From Lotus japonicus (Eukaryota; Streptophyta; Magnoliopsida; Fabales; Fabaceae), in contig NC_080042.1 of assembly GCF_012489685.1 (NCBI RefSeq), positions 38,879,158-38,943,157 on the forward strand: DNA of 64,000 bases, in the 5' to 3' direction. The translations under genes and the position numbers were made by a program. Shown piece after piece: positions 35,186 through 48,400 of the stretch (position 1 is its first letter; each line of letters begins with the position of its first letter). The notes beneath the pieces were generated by a model. It searched no databases, had not been told where the DNA came from, and saw only the letters and a program-made list of their open reading frames with translations.

Positions 35186-36597
35186 GTGCAATCCTGAAAT
35201 GTTTCAAATTTTTTTCCACAATTTAAGGGACTAAAATTAGGGACTGTGCCCCAGTTTCGTCGAATACGCGCGCAGGAATTTTGTTTTACGAAAGTTTCGC
35301 CCAAATTGTTCGTAGAGCTGCTTGACGGGAACATAACTCGAACAAATGTGCAGTCTTGAAATTGTTCGTAGAGCTGCTTGACGGGAACATAACTCGAACA
35401 AATGTGCAGTCTTGAAATTGTTCGTAGAGCTGCTCGACAGGAACAGAACTCGAACAAATGAGCAGTCCTGAAATTTTCCGAATTTTTGTCCACAGTTTAA
35501 GGGACTAAAATTAGGGACTGTGCCCTAGTTTCGTCGAATTCGCGCGCAGGAATTTTGTTTTACGAAAGTTTCACCCAAATTGTTCGTAGAGCTGCTTGAC
35601 GGGAACATAACTCGAAAAATGTGCAGTCTTGAAATTGTTCGTAGAGCTGCTTGACGGGAACATAACTCGAACAAATGTGCAATCCTGAAATGTTTCAAAT
35701 TTTTTTCCACAGTTTAAGGGACTAAAATTAGGGACTGTGCCCCAGTTTCGTCGAATACGCACGCAGGAATTTTGTTTTACGAAAGTTTCGCCCAAATTGT
35801 TCGTAGAGCTGCTTGACGGGAACATAACTCGAACAAATGTGCAGTCTTGAAATTGTTCGTAGAGCTGCTTGACGGGAACATAACTCGAACAAATGTGCTG
35901 TTCTGAAATGTTCCAAATTTTAGTCCACAGTTTAAGGGACTAAAATTAGTGACTGTGCCCCAGTTTCGTCGAATTCGCGCGCACGAATTTTGTTTTACGA
36001 ACGTTTCGCCCAAAGTTTTCGTAGAGCTGCTCGACGGGAACATAACTCGAACAAATGTGCAGTCCTGAAATGTTCCAAATTTTTGTCCACTGTTTAAGGG
36101 ACTAAAATTAGGGACTGTGCCCCAGTTTCGTCGAATTCGCGCGCAGGAATTTTGTTTTACGAAAGTTTCGCCCAAATTGTTCGTAGAGCTGCTCGACGGG
36201 AACATAACTCGAACAAATTAGCAGTCCTGAAATGTTTCAAATTTTTGTCCACAGTTTAAGGGACTAAAATTAGGGACTGTGCCTTAGTTTCGTCGAATTC
36301 GCGCGCAGGAATTTTGTTTTACGATAGTTTCGCCCAAATTGTTCGTAGAGCTGCTCGACAGGATCAGAACTCGAACAAATGAGCAGTCCTGAAATTTTCC
36401 AAATTTTTGTCCACAGTTTAAGGGACTAAAATTTGGGACTGTGCCCCAGTTTCGTCGAATTCGCGCGCAGGAATTTTGTTTTACGAAAGTTTCACCCAAA
36501 TTGTTCGTAGAGCTGCTTGACGGGAACATAACTCGAAAAATGTGCAGTCTTGTAATTGTTCGTAGAGCTGCTTGACGGGAACATAACTCGAACAAAT
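35186..36597 (-). repeat. 1412-bp HOR unit
   Basis: Seven full and five short monomers minus two bases. It repeats 33774-35185 and equals the 2115-bp unit minus a 703-bp piece (four full and one short monomer). Confidence 0.87.
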
Positions 36598-36959
36598 GTG
36601 CAATCCTGAAATGTTTCAAATTTTTTTCCACAATTTAAGGGACTAAAATTAGGGACTGTGCCCCAGTTTCGTCGAATACGCGCGCAGGAATTTTGTTTTA
36701 CGAAAGTTTCGCCCAAATTGTTCGTAGAGCTGCTTGACGGGAACATAACTCGAACAAATGTGCAGTCTTGAAATTGTTCGTAGAGCTGCTTGACGGGAAC
36801 ATAACTCGAACAAATGTGCAGTCTTGAAATTGTTCGTAGAGCTGCTCGACAGGAACAGAACTCGAACAAATGAGCAGTCCTGAAATTTTCCGAATTTTTG
36901 TCCACAGTTTAAGGGACTAAAATTAGGGACTGTGCCCCAGTTTCGTCGAATTCGCGCGC
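36598..36959 (-). repeat. Start of a further 1412-type unit, broken
   Basis: Continues the 1412-bp series, aligning with 35186-35547, and is then interrupted when the sequence switches to the duplicated 704-bp block at about 36960. The switch lies inside an otherwise ordinary monomer. Confidence 0.82.
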
Positions 36960-39900
36960 AGGAATTTTGTTTTACGAAAGTTTCACCCAAATTGTTCGTA
37001 GAGCTGCTTGACGGGAACATAACTCGAACAAATGTGCAGTCTTGAAATTGTTCGTAGAGCTGCTTAACGGGAACATAACTCGAACAAATGTGCAGTTCTG
37101 AAATGTTCCAAATTTTTGTCCACAGTTTAAGGGACTAAAATTAGTGACTGTGCCCCAGTTTCGTCGAATTCGCGCGCAGGAATTTTGTTTTACGAACGTT
37201 TCGCCCAAATTGTTCGTAGAGCTGCTTGACGGGAACATAACTCGAACAAAAGTGCAATATTGAAATGTTCCAAATTTTTGTCCACAGTTTAAGGGACTAA
37301 AATTAGGGACTGTGCCCTAGTTTCGTCGAATTCGCGCGCAGGAATTTTGTTTTATGAACGTTTCGCCCAAATTGTTCGTAGAGCTGCTTGACGGAAACAT
37401 AATTCGAACAAATGTGCAGTCCTGGAATGTTCCAAATTTTTGTCCACTGTTTAAGGGACTAAAATTAGGGACTGTGCCCCAGTTTCGTCGAATTCGCGCG
37501 CAGGAATTTTGTTTTACGAAAGTTTCGCCCAAATTGTTTGTAGAGCTGCTCGACGGGAACATAACTCGAACAAATTAGCAGTCCTGAAATGTTTCCAATT
37601 TTTGTCCACAGTTTAAGGGACTAAAATTAGGGACTGTGCCTTAGTTTCGTCGAATTCGCGCGCAGGAATTTTGTTTTACGAAAGTTTCACCCAAATTGTT
37701 CGTAGAGCTGCTTGACGGGAACATAACTCGAACAAATGTGCAGTCTTGAAATTGTTCGTAGAGCTGCTTAACGGGAACATAACTCGAACAAATGTGCAGT
37801 TCTGAAATGTTCCAAATTTTTGTCCACAGTTTAAGGGACTAAAATTAGTGACTGTGCCCCAGTTTCGTCGAATTCGCGCGCAGGAATTTTGTTTTACGAA
37901 CGTTTCGCCCAAATTGTTCGTAGAGCTGCTTGACGGGAACATAACTCGAACAAAAGTGCAATATTGAAATGTTCCAAATTTTTGTCCACAGTTTAAGGGA
38001 CTAAAATTAGGGACTGTGCCCTAGTTTCGTCGAATTCGCGCGCAGGAATTTTGTTTTATGAACGTTTCGCCCAAATTGTTCGTAGAGCTGCTTGACGGAA
38101 ACATAATTCGAACAAATGTGCAGTCCTGGAATGTTCCAAATTTTTGTCCACTGTTTAAGGGACTAAAATTAGGGACTGTGCCCCAGTTTCGTCGAATTCG
38201 CGCGCAGGAATTTTGTTTTACGAAAGTTTCGCCCAAATTGTTTGTAGAGCTGCTCGACGGGAACATAACTCGAACAAATTAGCAGTCCTAAAATGTTTCC
38301 AATTTTTGTCCACAGTTTAAGGGACTAAAATTAGGGACTGTGCCTTAGTTTCGTCGAATTCGCGCGCAGGAATTTTGTTTTACGATAGTTTCGCCCAAAT
38401 TGTTCGTAGAGCTGCTCGACAGGAACAGAACTCGAACAAATGAGCAGTCCTGAAATTTTCCAAATTTTTGTCCACAGTTTAAGGGACTAAAATTAGGGAC
38501 TGTGCCCCAGTTTCGTCGAATTCGCGCGCAGGAATTTTGTTTTACGAAAGTTTCACCCAAATTGTTCGTAGCGCTGCTTGACGGGAACATAACTCGAAAA
38601 ATGTGCAGTCTTGAAATTGTTCGTAGAGCTGCTTGACGGGAACATAACTCGAACAAATGTGCAATCCTGAAATGTTTCAAATTTTTTTCCACAATTTAAG
38701 GGACTAAAATTAGGGACTGTGCCCCAGTTTCGTCGAATACGCGCGCAGGAATTTTGTTTTACGAAAGTTTCGCCCAAATTGTTCGTAGAGCTGCTTGACG
38801 GGAACATAACTCGAACAAATGTGCAGTCTTGAATTTGTTCGTAGAGCTGCTTGACGGGAACATAACTCGAACAAATGTGCTGTTCTGAAATGTTCCAAAT
38901 TTTTGTCCACAGTTTAAGGGACTAAAATTAGTGACTGTGCCCCAGTTTCGTCGAATTCGCGCGCAGGAATTTTGTTTTATGAACGTTTCGCCCAAATTGT
39001 TCGTAGAGCTGCTTGACGGGAACATAACTCGAACAAAAGTGCAATATTGAAATGTTCCAAATTTTTGTCCACAGTTTAAGGGACTAAAACTAGGGACTGT
39101 GCCCTAGTTTCGTCGAATTCGCGCGCAGGAATTTTGTTTTATGAACGTTTCGCCCAAATTGTTCGTAGAGCTGCTTGACGGAAACATAATTCGAACAAAT
39201 GTGCAGTCCTGGAATGTTTCAAATTTTTGTCCACTGTTTAAGTGACTAAAATTAGGGACTGTGCCCCAGTTTCGTCGAATTCGCGCGCAGGAATTTTGTT
39301 TTACGAAAGTTTCGCCCAAATTGTTCGTAGAGCTGCTCGACGGGAACATAACTCGAACAAATTAGCAGTCCTGAAATGTTTAAAATTTTTGTCCACAGTT
39401 TAAGGGACTAAAATTAGGGACTGTGCCTTAGTTTCGTCGAATTCGCGCGCAGGAATTTTGTTTTACGATAGTTTCGCCCAAATTGTTCGTAGAGCTGCTC
39501 GACAGGATCAGAACTCGAACAAATGAGCAGTCCTGAAATTTTCCAAATTTTTTTCCACAGTTTAAGGGACTAAAATTTGGGACTGTGCCCCAGTTTCGTC
39601 GAATTCGCGCGCAGGAATTTTGTTTTACGAAAGTTTCACCCAAATTGTTCGTAGAGCTGCTTGACGGGAACATAACTCGAAAAATGTGCAGTCTTGAAAT
39701 TGTTCGTAGAGCTGCTTGACGGGAACATAACTCGAACAAATGTGCAATCCTGAAATGTTTCAAATTTTTTTCCACAATTTAAGGGACTAAAATTAGGGAC
39801 TGTGCCCCAGTTTCGTCGAATACGCGCGCAGGAATTTTGTTTTACGAAAGTTTCGCCCAAATTGCTCGTAGAGCTGCTTGACGGGAACATAACTCGAACA

Positions 39901-41152
39901 AATGTGCAGTCTTGAATTTGTTCGTAGAGCTGCTTGACGGGAACATAACTCGAACAAATGTGCAGTCTTGAAATTGTTCGTAGAGCTGCTCGACAGGAAC
40001 AGAACTCGAACAAATGAGCAGTCCTGAAATTTTCCGAATTTTTGTCCACAGTTTAAGGGACTAAAATTAGGGACTGTGCCCTAGTTTCGTCGAATTCGCG
40101 CGCAGGAATTTTGTTTTACGAAAGTTTCACCCAAATTGTTCGTAGAGCTGCTTGACGGGAACATAACTCGAAAAATGTGCAGTCTTGAAATTGTTCGTAG
40201 AGCTGCTTGACGGGAACATAACTCGAACAAATGTGCAATCCTGAAATGTTTCAAATTTTTTTCCACAGTTTAAGGGACTAAAATTAGGGACTGTGCCCCA
40301 GTTTCGTCGAATACGCACGCAGGAATTTTGTTTTACGAAAGTTTCGCCCAAATTGTTCGTAGAGCTGCTTGACGGGAACATAACTCGAACAAATGTGCAG
40401 TCTTGAAATTGTTCGTAGAGCTGCTTGACGGGAACATAACTCGAACAAATGTGCTGTTCTGAAATGTTCCAAATTTTAGTCCACAGTTTAAGGGACTAAA
40501 ATTAGTGACTGTGCCCCAGTTTCGTCGAATTCGCGCGCACGAATTTTGTTTTACGAACGTTTCGCCCAAAGTTTTCGTAGAGCTGCTCGACGGGAACATA
40601 ACTCGAACAAATGTGCAGTCCTGAAATGTTCCAAATTTTTGTCCACTGTTTAAGGGACTAAAATTAGGGACTGTGCCCCAGTTTCGTCGAATTCGCGCGC
40701 AGGAATTTTGTTTTACGAAAGTTTCGCCCAAATTGTTCGTAGAGCTGCTCGACGGGAACATAACTCGAACAAATTAGCAGTCCTGAAATGTTTCAAATTT
40801 TTGTCCACAGTTTAAGGGACTAAAATTAGGGACTGTGCCTTAGTTTCGTCGAATTCGCGCGCAGGAATTTTGTTTTACGATAGTTTCGCCCAAATTGTTC
40901 GTAGAGCTGCTCGACAGGATCAGAACTCGAACAAATGAGCAGTCCTGAAATTTTCCAAATTTTTGTCCACAGTTTAAGGGACTAAAATTTGGGACTGTGC
41001 CCCAGTTTCGTCGAATTCGCGCGCAGGAATTTTGTTTTACGAAAGTTTCACCCAAATTGTTCGTAGAGCTGCTTGACGGGAACATAACTCGAAAAATGTG
41101 CAGTCTTGTAATTGTTCGTAGAGCTGCTTGACGGGAACATAACTCGAACAAA
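36960..41152 (-). repeat. Second copy of a 4.2-kb segment (8083 bp from the first)
   Basis: Corresponds to 28877-33069 at a constant offset of 8083, including the 704-bp units, the cttaacggg variants and the first 2115-bp unit. At the right edge, cttgtaattg (41109) is followed by caaatgtgcaatcctg, while the first copy has caaaagtgcaatattg. The segment crosses several HOR boundaries, so it was copied as a block. Confidence 0.87.
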
Positions 41153-43430
41153 TGTGCAATCCTGAAATGTTTCAAATTTTTTTCCACAATTTAAGGGACT
41201 AAAATTAGGGACTGTGCCCCAGTTTCGTCGAATACGCGCGCAGGAATTTTGTTTTACGAAAGTTTCGCCCAAATTGTTCGTAGAGCTGCTTGACGGGAAC
41301 ATAACTCGAACAAATGTGCAGTCTTGAAATTGTTCGTAGAGCTGCTTGACGGGAACATAACTCGAACAAATGTGCAGTCTTGAAATTGTTCGTAGAGCTG
41401 CTCGACAGGAACAGAACTCGAACAAATGAGCAGTCCTGAAATTTTCCGAATTTTTGTCCACAGTTTAAGGGACTAAAATTAGGGACTGTGCCCCAGTTTC
41501 GTCGAATTCGCGCGCAGGAATTTTGTTTTACGAAAGTTTCACCCAAATTGTTCGTAGAGCTGCTTGACGGGAACATAACTCGAAAAATGTGCAGTCTTGA
41601 AATTGTTCGTAGAGCTGCTCGACGGGAACATAACTCGAACAAATGTGCAATCCTGAAATGTTTCAAATTTTTTTCCACAGTTTAAGGGACTAAAATTAGG
41701 GACTGTGCCCCAGTTTCGTCGAATACGCGCGCAGGAATTTTGTTTTACGAAAGTTTCGCCCAAATTGTTCGTAGAGCTGCTTGACGGGAACATAACTCGA
41801 ACAAATGTGCAGTCTTGAAATTGTTCGTAGAGCTGCTTGACGGGAACATAACTCGAACAAATGTGCTGTTCTGAAATGTTCCAAATTTTTGTCCACAGTT
41901 TAAGGGACTAAAATTAGTGACTGTGCCCCAGTTTCGTCGAATTCGCGCGCAGGAATTTTGTTTTATGAACGTTTCGCCCAAATTGTTCGTAGAGCTGCTT
42001 GACGGGAACATAACTCGAACAAAAGTGCAATATTGAAATGTTCCAAATTTTTGTCCACAGTTTAAGGGACTAAAACTAGGGACTGTGCCCTAGTTTCGTC
42101 GAATTCGCGCGCAGGAATTTTGTTTTATGAACGTTTCGCCCAAATTGTTCGTAGAGCTGCTTGACGGAAACATAATTCGAACAAATGTGCAGTCCTGGAA
42201 TGTTTCAAATTTTTGTCCGCTGTTTAAGTGACTAAAATTAGGGACTGTGCCCCAGTTTCGTCGAATTCGCGCGCAGGAATTTTGTTTTACGAAAGTTTCG
42301 CCCAAATTGTTCGTAGAGCTGCTCGACGGGAACATAACTCGAACAAATTAGCAGTCCTGAAATGTTTAAAATTTTTGTCCACAGTTTAAGGGACTAAAAT
42401 TAGGGACTGTGCCTTAGTTTCGTCGAATTCGCGCGCAGGAATTTTGTTTTACGATAGTTTCGCCCAAATTGTTCGTAGAGCTGCTCGACAGGATCAGAAC
42501 TCGAACAAATGAGCAGTCCTGAAATTTTCCAAATTTTTGTCCACAGTTTAAGGGACTAAAATTTGGGACTGTGCCCCAGTTTCGTCGAATTCGCGCGCAG
42601 GAATTTTGTTTTACGAAAGTTTCACCCAAATTGTTCGTAGAGCTGCTTGACGGGAACATAACTCGAAAAATGTGCAGTCTTGAAATTGTTCGTAGAGCTG
42701 CTTGACGGGAACATAACTCGAACAAATGTGCAATCCTGAAATGTTTCAAATTTTTTTCCACAATTTAAGGGACTAAAATTAGGGACTGTGCCCCAGTTTC
42801 GTCGAATACGCGCGCAGGAATTTTGTTTTACGAAAGTTTCGCCCAAATTGTTCGTAGAGCTGCTTGACGGGAACATAACTCGAACAAATGTGCAGTCTTG
42901 AATTTGTTCGTAGAGCTGCTTGACGGGAACATAACTCGAACAAATGTGCAGTCTTGAAATTGTTCGTAGAGCTGCTCGACAGGAACAGAACTCGAACAAA
43001 TGAGCAGTCCTGAAATTTTCCGAATTTTTGTCCACAGTTTAAGGGACTAAAATTAGGGACTGTGCCCTAGTTTCGTCGAATTCGCGCGCAGGAATTTTGT
43101 TTTACGAAAGTTTCACCCAAATTGTTCGTAGAGCTGCTTGACGGGAACATAACTCGAAAAATGTGCAGTCTTGAAATTGTTCGTAGAGCTGCTTGACGGG
43201 AACATAACTCGAACAAATGTGCAATCCTGAAATGTTTCAAATTTTTTTCCACAGTTTAAGGGACTAAAATTAGGGACTGTGCCCCAGTTTCGTCGAATAC
43301 GCACGCAGGAATTTTGTTTTACGAAAGTTTCGCCCAAATTGTTCGTAGAGCTGCTTGACGGGAACATAACTCGAACAAATGTGCAGTCTTGAAATTGTTC
43401 GTAGAGCTGCTTGACGGGAACATAACTCGA
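41153..43430 (-). repeat. Family B mosaic of HOR pieces
   Basis: 41461 to about 41740 matches 26.87-27.15 kb (offset 14587). About 41745-43380 matches 30676-32311 (offset 11069). A 1574-bp spacing (eight full and five short monomers minus two) links 41048 to 42622. The end at 43430 is an abrupt join to family A. Confidence 0.85.
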
Positions 43431-43431
43431 A
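43427..43431. other. Junction between family B and family A
   Basis: The B monomer runs ...cataactcga and then becomes attcgcgcgc of the A type, skipping the part of a monomer that normally lies between. The bases tcgaa are common to both parents (aactcgaacaa and cgtcgaattcg), so the join has five bases of microhomology. It lies in continuous sequence 1.9 kb from the nearest gap. Confidence 0.75.
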
Positions 43432-45376
43432 TTCGCGCGCAGGAATTATGTTTTATGAACGTTTCGCCCAAATTATTCGTAGAGCTGCTCGACGGGAACA
43501 TAACTCGAACAAATGTGCATTCTTGAAGTGTTCCAAATTTTTTCCATTGTTTAAGTGACTAAAATTAGGGACTGTGCCCCAGTTTCATCGAATTCGCGTG
43601 CAGGAATTTTGTTTTATGAACGTTTTGCACAAATTAATCGTAGAGCTGCTCGACGGGAACATAACTCGAACAAATGTGCAGTCCTAAAATGTTCCAAATT
43701 TTTGTTTTTTGAACGTTTCGCCCAAATTGTTCGTAGAGCTGCTCGACGGGAACATAACTCGAACAAATGTGCAGTCCCGAAATGTTCCAAAAAATTTTCC
43801 ACAGTTTAAGGGACTAAAATTAGTGATTGTACCCCAGTTTCTTCGAGTTCGCGCGTAGGAATTATGTTTTATGAACGTTTCTCCCAAATTGTTCTTAGAG
43901 CTGCTCTACGGGAATATAACTCGAACAAATGTGCAGTGCCGAAATGTTCCCAAAAATTTTCTACAGTTTAAGGGACTAAAATTAGGGACTGTACCCCAGT
44001 TTCTTCGAATTCGCGCGTAGGAATTTTGTTTTATGAACGTTTTGCACAAATTAATCATAGAGCTGCGCGACGGGAACATAACTCGAACAAACGTGCAGTC
44101 CTAAAATGTTCCAAATTTTTGTCCACAGTTAAAGGGACTAAAATTAGGGACTGTGCCCCAGCTTCGTCGAATTCGCACGCAGGAATTTTGTTTTATGAAC
44201 GTTTCGCCCAAATTGTTCGTAGAGCTGCTCGACGGGAACATAACTCGAACAAATGTGCAGTCCCGAAATGTTCCAAAAAATTTTCCACAGTTTAAGGGAC
44301 TAAAGTTAGGGACTGTGCCCCAGTTTCTTCGAATTCGCGCGTAGGAATTAAGTTTTATTAACGTTTCGCCCAAATGATACGAAGAGTTGCTCGACTCGAA
44401 CATCACTCGAACAAATGTGCAGTCCTAAAATGTTCCAAATTTTTGTCAACAGTTTAAGGGACTAAAATTAGGGACTGTGCCCCAGTTTCTTCGAATTCGC
44501 GCGCAGGAATTTTGTTTTATGAACGTTTCGCCCAAATTGTTCGTAGAGCTGCTCGAGGGGACCAAAACTCGAACAAATGTGCAGTCCCGAAATGTTTCGA
44601 AAAATTTTCCACTGTTTAAGGGACTAAAATTAGGGACTGTGCCCCAGTGTCATCGAATTCGCGCGCAGGAATTTTGTTTTATGAACGTTTCGCACAAATT
44701 AATCGTAGAGCTGCGCGACGGGAACATAACTCGAACAAACGTGCAGTCCTGAAATGTTCCAAATTATTCCACAGTTTAAGGGACAAAAAATTACGGACTG
44801 TGCCCCGGTTTCGTCGAATTCGCGCAGAGGAATTTTGTTTTATCAACGTTTCGCGCAAAATGATACGAAGAGCTGCTCGACTCGAACATCACTCGAACAA
44901 ATGTGCAGTCCTAAAATGTTCCAAATTTTTGTCAACAGTTTAAGGGACTCAAATTAGGGACTGTTCCCAGTTCGTCGAATTCGCACGCAGAACTACTCGA
45001 CAGGAACATAACTCGAACAAATATGCAGTCCCGAAATGTTCCAAAAATTTTTCCAGAGTTTAAGGGACTAAAATTAGGGACTCTGCCCTAGTTTCGTCGA
45101 ATTCGCGCGCAGTAATATTGTTTTATGAACGTTCGCCTAAATTGTTCGGAGAGCTGCTCGTTGAGAACATAACTCGAACAAATGTGCAGTCCCGAAATGT
45201 TCCAAAAATTTTTCCAAAGTTTAAGGGACTAAAATTAGGGATTGTGCCCCAGTTTCTTCGAATTCGCGCGCTGAAATTTGTTTTATGAACGTTTCGCCCA
45301 AATTGTTCTTAGAGCTGCTCTACGGGAACATAACTCAAACAAACGTGCAGTCCTAAAATGTTCCAAATTTTTGTCC
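43431..45376 (-). repeat. Diverged, inverted family A block
   Basis: Carries family A markers in reverse: gaacgttttgcacaaattaatcg near 43620, the 93-bp short monomer join (tttttgttttttgaacg near 43695-43712) and caaatgatacgaagag near 44370 and 44860. Order along the minus strand follows the A HOR in part. Copies are far more diverged from one another than on contig 1, with substitutions and lost pieces, for example a short monomer near 44970-45000. It looks like an old, unhomogenised array edge. Confidence 0.85.
44803..44819 (-). other. CENP-B-box core match in diverged family A
   Basis: The minus strand matches all nine core bases (ccccggtttcgtcgaat on the plus strand). Neighbouring monomers have agtttc or agtgtc and are one or more bases off. 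Confidence 0.4.
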
Positions 45377-45476
45377 NNNNNNNNNNNNNNNNNNNNNNNN
45401 NNNNNNNNNNNNNNNNNNNNNNNNNNNNNNNNNNNNNNNNNNNNNNNNNNNNNNNNNNNNNNNNNNNNNNNNNNNN
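45377..45476. other. Assembly gap of 100 N
   Basis: Exactly 100 unknown bases. The left side is diverged family A and the right side is the noisy B 218-bp dimer. Orientation is the same on both sides. Confidence 0.97.
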
Positions 45477-48400
45477 GGAACATAACTCGAACAAATGTGC
45501 AGTCTTGAAATTGTTCGTAGAGCTGCTTGACGGGAACATAACTCGAACAAATGTGCAATCCTGAAATGTTTCAAATTTTTTTCCACAGTTTAAGGGACTA
45601 AAATTAGGGACTGTGCCCCAGTTTCGTCGAATACGCGCGCAGGAATTTTGTTTTACGAAAGTTTCGCCCAAATTGTTCGTAGAGCTGCTTGACGGGAACA
45701 TAACTCGAACAAATGTGCAGTCTTGAAATTGTTCGTAGAGCTGCTTGACGGGAACATAACTCGAACAAATGTGCAATCCTGAAATGTTTCAAATTTTTTT
45801 TCCACAATTTAAGGGACTAAAATTAGGACTGTGCCCCAGTTTCGTCGAATTCGCGCGCAGGAATTTTGTTTTACGAAAGTTTCACCCAAATTGTTCGTAG
45901 AGCTGCTTGACGGGAACATAACTCGAAAAAATGTGCAGTCTTGAAATTGTTCGTAGAGCTGCTTGACGGGAACATAACTCGAACAAATGTGCATCCTGAA
46001 ATGTTTCAAATTTTTTCCACAATTTAAGGGACTAAAATTAGGACTGTGCCCCAGTTTCGTCGAATACGCGCGCAGGAATTTTGTTTACGAAAGTTTCGCC
46101 CAAATTGTTCGTAGAGCTGCTTGACGGGAACATAACTCGAACAAATGTCAGTCTTTGTTCGTAGAGTGCTTGACGGGAACATAACTCGAACAAATGTGCA
46201 ATCCTGAAATGTTTCAAATTTTTTTCCACAGTTTAAGGGACTAAAATTAGGGACTGTGCCCAGTTTCGTCGAATACGCCGCAGGAATTTGTTTTACGAAA
46301 GTTTCGCCCAAATTGTTCGTAGACTGCTTGACGGGAAACTAACTCGAACCAAATGTGATCCTGAAATGTTTCAAATTTTTTTCCACAATTTAAGGGACTA
46401 AAATTAGGGACTGTGCCCCAGTTTCGTCGAATTCGCGCGCAGGAATTTTGTTTTACGAAAGTTTCACCCAAATTGTTCGTAGAGCTGCTTGACGGGAACA
46501 TAACTCGAAAAATGTGCAGTCTTGAAATTGTTCGTAGAGCTGCTTGACGGGAACATAACTCGAACAAATGTGCAATCCTGAAATGTTTCAAATTTTTTTC
46601 CACCAATTTAAGGGACTAAAATTAGGACTGTGCCCAGTTTCGTCGAATTCGCGCGCAGGAATTTTGTTTTACGAAAGTTTCACCCAAATTGTTCGTAGAG
46701 TGCTTGACGGGAACATAATCGAAAAATGTGCAGTCTTGAAATTGTTCGTAGAGCTGCTTGACGGGAACATAACTCGAACAAATGTGCAATCCTGAAATGT
46801 TTCAAATTTTTTCCACAATTTAAGGGACTAAAATTAGGGACTGTGCCCCAGTTTTCGTCGAATACGCGCGCAGGAATTTTGTTTTACGAAGTTTCGCCCA
46901 AATTGTTCGTAGAGCTGCTTGACGGGAACATAACTCGAACAAATGTGCAGTCTTGAAATTGTTCGTAGAGCTGCTTGACGGGACATAACTCGAACAAATG
47001 TGCAATCCTGAAATGTTTCAAATTTTTTTCCACAGTTTAAGGGACTAAATTAGGGACTGTGCCCCAGTTTCGTCGAATACCGCGCAGGAATTTTGTTTTA
47101 CGAAAGTTTCGCCCAAATTGTTCGTAGAGCTGCTTGACGGGAACATAACTCGAACAAATGTGCAGTCTTGAAATTGTTCGTAGAGCTGCTTGACGGGAAA
47201 TAACTCGAACAAATGTGCAATCCTGAAATGTTTCAAATTTTTTTCCACAATTTAAGGGACTAAAATTAGGGATGTGCCCCAGTTTCGTCGAATACGCGCG
47301 CAGGAATTTTGTTTTACGAAAGTTTCGCCCAAATTGTTCGTAGAGCTGCTTGACGGGAACATAACTCGAACAAATGTGCAGTCTTGAAATTGTTCGTAGA
47401 GCTGCTTGACGGGAACATAACTCGAACAAATGTGCAATCCTGAATGTTTCAAATTTTTTTCCACAGTTTAAGGGACTAAAATTAGGGACTGTGCCCCAGT
47501 TTCGTCGAATCGCGCGCAGGAATTTTGTTTTACGAAAGTTTCACCCAAATTGTTCGTAGAGCTGCTTGACGGGAACATAACTCGAAAAATGTGCAGTCTT
47601 GAAATTGTTCGTAGAGCTGCTTGACGGGAACATAACTCGAACAAATGTGCAATCCTGAAATGTTTCAAATTTTTTTCCACAATTTAAGGGACTAAAATTA
47701 GGGACTGTGCCCCAGTTTCGTCGAATACGCGCGCAGGAATTTTGTTTTACGAAAGTTTCGCCCAAATTGTTCGTAGAGCTGCTTGACGGGAACATAACTC
47801 GAACAAATGTGCAGTCTTGAAATTGTTCGTAGAGTTGCTTGACGGAACATAACTCGAACAAATGTGCAATCCTGAAATGTTTCAAATTTTTTTCCACAGT
47901 TATGGGACTAAAATTAGGGACTGTGCCCCAGTTTCGTCGAATACGCGCGCAGGAATTTGTTTTACGAAAGTTTCGCCCAAATTGTTCGTAGAGCTGCTTG
48001 ACGGGAACATAACTCGAACAAATGTGCAATCCTGAAATGTTTCAAATTTTTTTCCACAATTTAAGGGACTAAAATTAGGGACTGTGCCCAGTTTCGTCGA
48101 ATTCGCGCGCAGAATTTTGTTTTACGAAAGTTTCACCCAAATTGTTCGTAGAGCTGCTTGACGGGAACATAATCGAAAAATGTGCAGTCTTGAAATTGTT
48201 CGTAGAGCTGCTTGACGGGAACATAACTCGAACAAATGTGCAATCCTGAAATGTTTCAAATTTTTTTCCACAATTTAAGGGACTAAAATTAGGGACTGTG
48301 CCCCAGTTTCGTCGAATTCGCGCGCAGGAATTTTGTTTTACGAAAGTTTCACCCAAATTGTTCGTAGAGCTGCTTGACGGGAACATAACTCGAAAAATGT

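Noticed and set aside
17066..45376. rRNA (5S) or tRNA tandem cluster
   Set aside because: The 162-bp unit shows no recognisable internal promoter boxes or cloverleaf, and copies vary in the places an RNA gene would conserve.
43431..45376. Inserted transposable element or gene remnant
   Set aside because: It looked different from its flanks but resolves into inverted, diverged family A monomers, including the 93-bp deletion monomer.
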